From Lactobacillus helveticus DSM 20075 = CGMCC 1.1877 (GTDB taxonomy: Bacteria; Bacillota; Bacilli; Lactobacillales; Lactobacillaceae), in the NCBI RefSeq assembly GCF_000160855.1, contig NZ_GG700752.1, forward strand, positions 2,953-15,786: DNA of 12,834 nt, given 5' to 3'. Each line of letters opens with the position of its first letter. Position 1 is the stretch's first letter. The position numbers and the translations under genes were made by a program. Positions 7,884 to 12,834 of this stretch are shown here, in pieces. The notes below the pieces were generated by a model. That model was not told the origin of the DNA and did not search any database. It saw nothing but the letters and a program-made list of their open reading frames with translations.

Positions 7884-9814
7884 TTAGCTGAGCGGATAAG
7901 TGTACGGGTAATGCGCGGTCTCATGTACCTTGTCCCAGGTTACCGTGTGTCCTGCCCCATGAGAACAGAAGACGGAGTTTGGCGTATTGTCTAAATCAGA
8001 AACTGGATCGTAATTTTCCTCTGCAATAATTTCTTGAGCGTTGTGACACGGCAAATAGCCCTTAACGACGCATTCTAGATTACCTTCACCATGCGTATAG
8101 CTGCGGACTTCTGCCGCATAATCTTGCATCTCGCTAACGGGTGCAGAACCTGTAATGATCGTACGCTCGCCAATATTTTGCGGCGTCGCAAATTTACCAC
8201 TCATGCGCTGAATATCATTTAAGGCGCGGCCCACTTGGTCTTGTCCTATTTCTAGACGGAAATCATACCAGGGCTCAAGCAGTTCTACCTGATCATGAAT
8301 TTTTTCTTCCATTAAGCCTTGTCGTACCGCACGATAAGTAGCCTCGCGAAAGTCTCCACCAACGGAGTGGACAATACTGCCTTTACCGCCGAGCAAAGTG
8401 ATTTTCATATCTGTAATTGGCGCACCGGTTAAAACGCTCAGATGCTCCTTCGAAGCTAGAGCTGTCATAATCTGGTGCTGCCAATTTTTAGTTAAAACTT
8501 CTAGACTGCATTTGTTGGCAAAAACAAGGCCACTGTTTCTTGCGCCTGGTTCAAGAAGTAAATGAACTTCCGCATAGTGCCGCAAAGGTTCGAAGTGGCC
8601 TACTGCCTCAATTAATTTAGTGATTGTCTCCTTATATAAAATATTGCCCTGCTCAAATGCGATATCTAAATTAAACCGCTCCTGCAACAATTGCTGCAGA
8701 AATTGCAATTGGATCTTGCCCATTACCTGTACGTGAATTTCCTGCAAATGTTCTGACCAGGTCACATGCAGCTGCGGATTTTCATCTTCCAAGACTTTCA
8801 GTGCATCCAAACAAGCGTGAATGTCATTTTCTTTAGAATCAACTTTGTAAGTCAAAACTGGCTTCAATACTGCATTCTTTGCATCCCCCACGCCAAATCC
8901 TTGACCCGGATACGTTTTAGTTAAACCAGTTAAAGCGACAACATCGCCGGCTTCCACTTCAGTAATCGTAGTAAATTTTTCACCATTATAAGAACGAATC
9001 TGGTTAATCTTTTCGTCGTTTAATTCGGTCTTTGCCTTCAGTTTTCCACCTAAAATCTTAATCCAAGTTAAGCGTTCACCATTTTTATCATGCGAAATCT
9101 TAAAGCATCTAGCAGAAAAATCTTTAGTAAATTTTTTCTCACTTGTCCATTGTTCAAAACCAGCTAGAAATTCTTTGATGCCAGTTAGTTTCAATGCGGA
9201 GCCGCAATAAACTGGGAAAGTTTTTCTAGCAGCAATTGCCTGTTGAACATCGCTAGGACTAATTTCGCCATTATCCAAATATTTATCTAACAGCTTATCA
9301 TCGCAAACTGCCACGTTCTCGTAGAAATCATCATCAATTTGGGTAAAATCTACACAGTTTTCACTCAAGTTCTTTTGCAAATCGGCCAGCGCTTTTTCTC
9401 GATCTGCCCCAACTGAACTGCATCAGTTTTATTCACAAAAATAAATACTGGGACATTATTTCGCTCAAGCAAATGCCACAAAGTTCTCGCATAACTGGTC
9501 ACGCCATCCGCAATCGAGATCACTAAGATAGCGTAATCTAAGACGCTGAGCGTCTCCTCGGTCTGCTGGCCAAAATCGACGTGCCCCGGAGTATCTAGCA
9601 AAGTCAGCTCCAGATTATCAGTTTTCAACTTGGCTTCGTGAGAAAAGATCGTGATGCCACGCTTTTTCTCCAGCTGATCTGTATCTAAAAATGCATCCCC
9701 ATCATCCACTCTGCCTAAGTTGCGCAGATTACCCGCCGTATAAAGCAAAGCTTCAGATAAAGTTGTTTTACCCGCGTCAACGTGAGCCACAATACCCGTT
9801 GTAATTTTCTTCAT
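7884..9814 (-). pseudogene. TetM-like ribosomal protection GTPase, frameshifted
   Basis: After correcting one missing base, the gene encodes 643 residues, close to TetM (639). It is a translational GTPase of the EF-G/TetM group: G1 AHVDAGKTT (10-18), RGITI (52-56), DTPGH (74-78), NKTD (128-131), and G5-like CGSALKLTG after the break. EF-G-like domains III-V follow, with LEPWYDFRLEI near the TetM LEPYLSFKI segment. The break is at a run of four G on the coding strand (9410-9407). One extra G makes QLG-ADREKALADLQKNLSE continuous; as it stands the first frame stops after 149 codons. Such proteins chase tetracycline from the ribosome, but chromosomal lactobacillus members are only distantly related to TetM and resistance is not implied. 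The start ATG at 9814 has an AGGGTG element and an attenuator-like leader upstream. Confidence 0.87.
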
Positions 9815-9828
9815 TATTTCACCCTAAT

Positions 9829-9852
9829 AAAAAAGCTCTGCATAAGCAGAGC
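9829..9852 (-). terminator. intrinsic terminator (attenuator) in the TetM-like gene's leader
   Basis: A perfect 7-bp stem GCTCTGC/GCAGAGC (9852-9846 with 9841-9835) with a 4-nt loop is followed by six U residues (9834-9829). It lies between the promoter and the start codon of the TetM-like gene, only 15 nt before the ATG, so it should stop transcription before the gene unless it is bypassed. Confidence 0.85.
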
Positions 9853-9869
9853 CACCGCGCGTATGTAAG

Positions 9870-9911
9870 TTATCGTCTTACATCGCATGCATCCATGATC
9901 ATTGGACACAA
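9870..9911 (-). CDS. putative leader peptide of the TetM-like gene
   Basis: A TTG at 9911, six nt after AGGA, opens a 13-codon frame, MCPMIMDACDVRR, ending with TAA at 9872-9870. A neighbouring TTG at 9914 would add one Leu but is too near the Shine-Dalgarno; an internal ATG at 9902 has none. Met and Cys make up 5 of 13 residues, and the peptide ends in two arginines. Its last codons and stop lie inside the first leader hairpin. The tet(M) leader peptide (orf12 of Tn916) is also rich in rare residues and, as I recall, begins MLCMPM; that likeness is unchecked. Translation is inferred. Confidence 0.45.
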   Translation of the reverse strand: MCPMIMDACDVRR

Positions 9912-10026
9912 CAATTTTCCTATAAGTATTATAACAAAAAGCATGTCATTCATGCACATTCCAGGGTAGCCTAATCAACTTACCCATAGGAGGTGAGAGA
10001 CATTGAACGACATGACAATTTTCCTA
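9905..10026. repeat. direct repeat linking the TetM leader and the small plus-strand ORF
   Basis: An 18-bp sequence at 9905-9922 recurs at 10009-10026 with 16 of 18 bases the same, including the perfect 12-bp core ACAATTTTCCTA. The first copy, read from the minus strand, is the 5' end of the leader RNA, including its Shine-Dalgarno. The second copy is the start of the 29-codon plus-strand ORF. The two RNAs could therefore pair. Confidence 0.8.
9941..9955. repeat. palindrome GCATG-N5-CATGC near the leader promoter
   Basis: A perfect 5-bp inverted repeat with a 5-nt centre covers the -35 region of the minus-strand leader promoter (its -10 is at 9933-9928) and lies between it and the small plus-strand gene. 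It could be an operator or a small hairpin at the 5' end of the plus-strand mRNA. Confidence 0.4.
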
Positions 10027-10092
10027 CTTTGCGTTCTATTGCATGAACTTCATTTAGTTCTTCATGAACTGAATAGCCTGCTTGATAAGTAA
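10003..10092 (+). CDS. 29-residue hydrophobic peptide, possible type I toxin
   Basis: A strong Shine-Dalgarno AGGAGGTGA (9988-9996) precedes a TTG at 10003; an ATG three codons later is too far from it. The 29-residue product has an apolar N-terminal stretch, MTIFLLCVLL, followed by an exact-phase heptad repeat LHELHLV/LHELNSL and ends in DK. An intrinsic terminator lies 26 nt after the stop. Upstream, GGGTA (9964-9968) can pair with TACCC (9981-9985), and CCTA (9970-9973) with TAGG (9987-9990) of the Shine-Dalgarno, so the site may be masked. Small hydrophobic peptides with masked start sites and an antisense RNA are typical of type I toxins (Fst/par, Hol-Tox), but I do not recognise this one as a member. 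I did not find a clear plus-strand promoter: the TTGGAC at 9902 and TATTAT at 9927 are 19 nt apart. Confidence 0.5.
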   Translation: MNDMTIFLLCVLLHELHLVLHELNSLLDK

Positions 10093-10117
10093 TTATCATC
10101 AATAGACGCGACCAGAG

Positions 10118-10149
10118 TCATCGGCAGTTGTAGAGTCGATGATTTTTTT
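10118..10149 (+). terminator. terminator of the 29-codon ORF
   Basis: An 8-bp stem TCATCGGC/GTCGATGA (10118-10125 with 10135-10142, one G-U pair) with a 9-nt loop is followed by seven T residues (10143-10149). It has no T tract in the other direction, so it belongs to a plus-strand transcript. Only the small ORF at 10003-10092 can use it, which argues that this ORF is a real gene. Confidence 0.75.
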
Positions 10150-10152
10150 ATT

Positions 10153-11010
10153 TTAAAAATCAACCTTATCCGGATCATTAGCCAACTTGCTTGCTCCACG
10201 CAAACCATCTAGCTTCTTCATGTCTTCCGGACTAATCTCAAAGTCAAAGACATCTGCATTAGCAGCAATGTACTTAGGATGAACTGACTTAGGCAATGGC
10301 AAAAAGCCGTGCTGCAGCGACCAGCGAATCAAAACTTGCGCTGGAGACTTGCCATAGTTTGCGGCCACTTCACCAACTGTTTCGTTACCGAGCAAACCAC
10401 CAGTACCAAGAGGACTATAGGCCTCATTAAGCAAATCATATTCTTTGCTTGCGGCCGTCACTTCCGGTTGCAAATCACTCGGATTCAAGTAACTTTGATT
10501 AACTACCGGCTTAATCTCAGCCGTCTTCATCAATTCATCCAGGTGGTGCTTTCTAAAGTTGGACACACCGATAGCGCGAATTTTACCAGCTTTCACTGCC
10601 TCTTCCATTGCTTGCCAGCTTTCGGCATTTAATTCTGCCCAATTGTCTCGCATAGCTGCAGGGTTAGGCCAGTGAATTAAATAAAGATCAAGATAGTCCA
10701 AACCTAATTTTTCCAAGCTAGTATCAATTGCCTTTTTAGTCTTATCGTAGCCGTGGTCGGCATTCCACAATTTAGTCGTCACAAATAATTCATGACGATT
10801 AATGCCACTCTTCTTAATGGCCTTGCCCACGCTTTCTTCATTGCCATAAGCTGTAGCGGTATCAATGTGGCGATAGCCCGCGTTCAATGCAGCTTCGACA
10901 GATTCCTGCGCAACTTCGCCATTTGGAGTTTGCCAAGTTCCGAAGCCAATCACCGGGATTTTCACGCCATTATTTAAAGTATAAGTATCAGTAAGTGAAT
11001 GTAATTCCAT
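10153..11010 (-). CDS. aldo/keto reductase
   Basis: This is an NADPH-dependent (beta/alpha)8-barrel oxidoreductase of the 2,5-diketo-D-gluconate reductase type. The catalytic tetrad is complete; counted from an ATG at 11019 it is D53 and Y58 in HIDTATAYGNE, K83 in TTKLW and H116 in LIHWP. GVSNFRKHHLDEL and LPKSVHPKYI (cofactor binding) are also family segments. The family reduces aldehydes and ketones in the cytoplasm; the true substrate cannot be read from the sequence. VNQSYLNPSD replaces the usual VNQ-(I/V)-E-x-HP, a small oddity near the cofactor pocket. I prefer the ATG at 11010 because AGAAAG lies 9 nt before it, whereas the ATG at 11019 abuts that element and sits where a TATGAT -10 (11031-11026) would start transcription. 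It converges with the small ORF's terminator. Confidence 0.93.
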   Translation of the reverse strand: MELHSLTDTYTLNNGVKIPVIGFGTWQTPNGEVAQESVEAALNAGYRHIDTATAYGNEESVGKAIKKSGINRHELFVTTKLWNADHGYDKTKKAIDTSLEKLGLDYLDLYLIHWPNPAAMRDNWAELNAESWQAMEEAVKAGKIRAIGVSNFRKHHLDELMKTAEIKPVVNQSYLNPSDLQPEVTAASKEYDLLNEAYSPLGTGGLLGNETVGEVAANYGKSPAQVLIRWSLQHGFLPLPKSVHPKYIAANADVFDFEISPEDMKKLDGLRGASKLANDPDKVDF

Positions 11011-11115
11011 ATTTTTCATCTTTCTATCATAGCTACTAAAAATATTTTTTCTTAATTGTAAGCTAGATTAGGTGATTTATGCGAGAAAAAAGGTTTGCCA
11101 CCAAAGTTTATATCG

Positions 11116-11152
11116 AAAAAGAGAACCAAATCGAATTAAATTTGATTCCCCT
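11116..11152 (-). terminator. intrinsic terminator after the SLAP gene
   Basis: On the minus strand a 12-bp stem with several G-U pairs (GGGGAATCAAAT, 11151-11140, with ATTTGGTTCTCT, 11132-11121) is followed by UUUUU (11120-11116). The pairing includes wobbles that would be mismatches on the plus strand. It lies about 25 nt after the stop codon of the S-layer-associated gene. Confidence 0.65.
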
Positions 11153-11177
11153 CTAAATTAATTTCTTTATCCAATAT

Positions 11178-12299
11178 TCACTTTTTTTGTGCAGCTACTT
11201 GAGCTTCTGCAGCAGTGTTTAATGGAGTTAATTGTACTCCATTAACAAATTTCACATCGGCAGCTTTGACATAAGCATCATGTCCTACATCGATTTTATC
11301 GAAAAAACTTGTTCCCGTATTAGTAGCATAGAATTTAGTTCCAACCAAATGATAGAATAAATTAGCTTTCTTTTCACTTGGAACCCAAATATACATCAAT
11401 TTATCTACTTTAAATTGCCCCATTTGCTTTACAATCTTTTGACCATTATGATTTTGGATTGTTCCATCTGCATTGTAAACATTTGTATCTTTAGAAAAAG
11501 TAATATAAGCATATTTATTCAAATTTTCTTCCCTCTGTGGATCTCGCAAAGGCAATTTTTTATCTACTTTTACAAGAACAGCGACAAGCCAATGGGTCGT
11601 CCCCTTAATTCTATAGAAACCATCACTGGCCCATTCAGGAATGAACTGGTCAGCAAAAGAAGTTTTTTCAAGACGATCAACTACAAACTTAGTTCCCTTA
11701 GGTATATTCTTTTTTATTACCCTGCCTTGATTATCATAGATATTTACATTATAAGCATACTTTACAGTCACTGTAGTTTCTTCACCACTATCTGTTGAAG
11801 CAGCTGTATTAGTATTAATTACTGGAACTAAATTATATGATTCAATATATTGCTTATGTGGTCCACCTACTCTGAAGTAACGCTTGCCATTCTTAAACTT
11901 ATAAGAACCACCATAAGTAGTTACAGTTTAGCCTCTGTATAATTTCCATTTACCATTGAATGAAGTACGGCGATTAGATGATCTGTAAATATAAGCATTA
12001 TGAGCAATCCGTCTAGTCACACCATCAATATTAGTAGCTTTTAAATATTGGTTCTTACCAAAAACCTTATAGTATAGATTACCATCTATAGTTACTTTTT
12101 TCGGATCAACGGTAACTACATCATAAGCATAGTATTCCCGACCTGTACTATTGTCGTCTCTATCATAAGCAATTGCAGTATGCATTACTGTTTTTTTGGC
12201 TGAATTAACTGTAGCTCTAACTTCATTAGTTGATGTAACAATCATTGGTACTACGGTCATTAATGCAACTGTAGAAATTAGCATGATTTTACGTTTCAT
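11178..12299 (-). pseudogene. SLAP-domain surface protein broken by one nonsense codon
   Basis: A single frame of 374 codons runs from the ATG at 12299 (AAGGATG upstream) to 11178, broken only by a TAA at codon 124 (11930-11928). The neighbouring sequence reads KLYRG-stop-TVTTYGGSYKF, so one C-to-T change of a CAA glutamine codon explains it. Residues 1-29 form a signal peptide ending VRA. The rest consists of about four ~60-residue SLAP-like repeats (for example HNAYIYRSSNRR, YAYNVNIYDNQGR, YAYITFSKDTNVYNADG), basic and rich in Tyr/Lys, the type that binds lactobacillus cell-wall polymers non-covalently. There is no catalytic domain, so it may be a pure surface-coat protein. If the stop is real, a secreted 123-residue product with about one and a half repeats would remain. 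A GTG at 11771 could restart the second part, but without a signal peptide. Confidence 0.85.
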
Positions 12300-12372
12300 C
12301 TAATCATCCTTTTCAAAATTTCTATACTTTAATCTATCTTCTTGATACTAATTTTAAACAATAAAACTTAGG

Positions 12373-12834
12373 TTAATCCCATTCAATTTCATAAATCATA
12401 TTTAAAGTGGTTTTAGGTTTCTCACCACTCCAACCATGATATGCTACCGTTAGATAACAGTGGTTTTCACCAATAATCTGAATACCCTCTACCTCTGAGT
12501 GCAAATTATGAATATCAATAATTTGTGGATGACTAAGATTTACTCTTAGCCATTGACTAGAAGTATTAATATCACGAGAATAATATGGTATCTTTAAAAT
12601 CTCCTTATGATAATACTTTTTTTCTCAAGGTCAGGTGATTTTTGACTAGAAATATAAATATTACCTTGATTATCTAAGTCATATCCCTGAACCGAATTCA
12701 AAATTCCATCTTTATTAAGGTTAATCCTGGGATTGTAAAACTATCTTCAAATGATACATTACGTAAATCAACATATCCCTTACCAGCTGCAACTTTATCA
12801 AGTTCGTTATTAATAACATCAGCATCATATAGAA
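12373..12834 (-). pseudogene. helveticin J-like bacteriolysin, C-terminal part, frameshifted
   Basis: Read from the right edge, three frames join into one sensible protein: LYDADVINNELDKVAAGKG, then INLNKDGILNSVQGYDLDNQGNIYIS, then SQWLRVNLSHPQIIDIHN and ending GWSGEKPKTTLNMIYEIEWD-stop (12373). The repeated Q-G-x-D-L-D-x-x-G-N-(V/I)-Y-(V/I)-S type segment and the closing xIYEIxW resemble the helveticin J family of large heat-labile lactobacillus bacteriocins. Frame one ends at a CCC run (12731-12729) that is one C short. Frame two ends at a seven-A run (12623-12617) that is one A short; adding each base restores continuity. The N-terminal half is beyond the edge. It lies 73 bp upstream of the SLAP gene on the same strand with no terminator between. 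Family assignment is from remembered motifs; a related beta-propeller protein is the alternative. Confidence 0.6.

Larger units (their letters stand above)
9829..9933 (-). promoter_or_regulatory. leader of the TetM-like gene with promoter and attenuator
   Basis: The promoter is an extended -10, TGTTATAAT (perfect TATAAT at 9933-9928), giving a start near 9921. The 90-nt leader then holds a Shine-Dalgarno (AGGA), a 13-codon micro-ORF, a hairpin (9883-9877 with 9869-9863, stem ATGTAAG/CTTACAT) whose loop carries the micro-ORF stop codon, and the terminator. Translating ribosomes would open the first hairpin. The layout resembles the attenuators known upstream of tet(M) and of ribosome-targeting antibiotic resistance genes. 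Confidence 0.6.

Noticed and set aside
7884..9814. Acquired tetracycline-resistance gene
   Set aside because: Base composition and setting look chromosomal, no transposon or mobilisation genes are seen, and the protein is clearly distant from TetM; it is also frameshifted.
11178..11771. Separate 197-residue protein starting at the GTG at 11771
   Set aside because: It is in the same frame as the upstream SLAP part, has no signal peptide or Shine-Dalgarno, and the sequence between 11771 and the TAA still reads as protein.
11415..11798. 127-codon plus-strand frame opposite the SLAP gene
   Set aside because: It is a shadow of the Tyr/Lys-rich repeats read backwards, which gives an Ile/Phe-rich nonsense translation.

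Overview
The window looks like chromosomal DNA of a low-GC Lactobacillus of the helveticus/acidophilus group, most probably Lactobacillus helveticus. The main reason is the complete 337-residue D-lactate dehydrogenase at 5861-6874, which I recognise as the L. helveticus enzyme. SLAP-type surface-layer domains, a helveticin J-like fragment and AT-rich codon use fit the same source. Species assignment rests on memory of the protein sequence, not on a search.

Layout. Minus strand from the left edge: a PLD-nuclease/superfamily II helicase with a DUF3427 C-terminus (1-2544, cut by the edge); a decayed GadC-like glutamate:GABA antiporter (2614-3506); exodeoxyribonuclease III (3562-4389); a 500-bp unit with no recognisable gene but with its own promoter, a palindrome on the -35 box, 16-bp tandem repeats and a strong terminator (4431-4863); and a fructosamine-kinase-family protein (4892-5734). 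Divergent from the last is ldhD on the plus strand, with a strong terminator. Then on the minus strand: a frameshifted Cof-type HAD phosphatase (6945-7764) and a frameshifted TetM-like ribosomal-protection GTPase (7884-9814) behind a short leader with a Met/Cys-rich micro-ORF and an intrinsic terminator. A 29-codon plus-strand ORF with a very strong Shine-Dalgarno and its own terminator follows (10003-10149), then an aldo/keto reductase (10153-11010), an S-layer-associated exported protein broken by one nonsense codon (11178-12299), and the C-terminal part of a helveticin J-like bacteriolysin with two frameshifts, cut by the right edge (12373-12834).

How it fits together. There is no long operon; most genes are single units separated by terminators. 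Central D-lactate fermentation (ldhD) sits between repair/maintenance genes (exoA, fructosamine kinase) and accessory genes in decay. Five of eleven protein genes of normal size are broken. Four of the indels lie in homopolymer runs, so either the genome is decaying, as is well known for dairy L. helveticus, or the assembly has homopolymer errors. The most interesting stretch is 9829-10149: an attenuator-like leader of a TetM-like gene faces a tiny membrane-peptide-like gene, and the 5' end of the leader RNA is complementary to that gene's start region.
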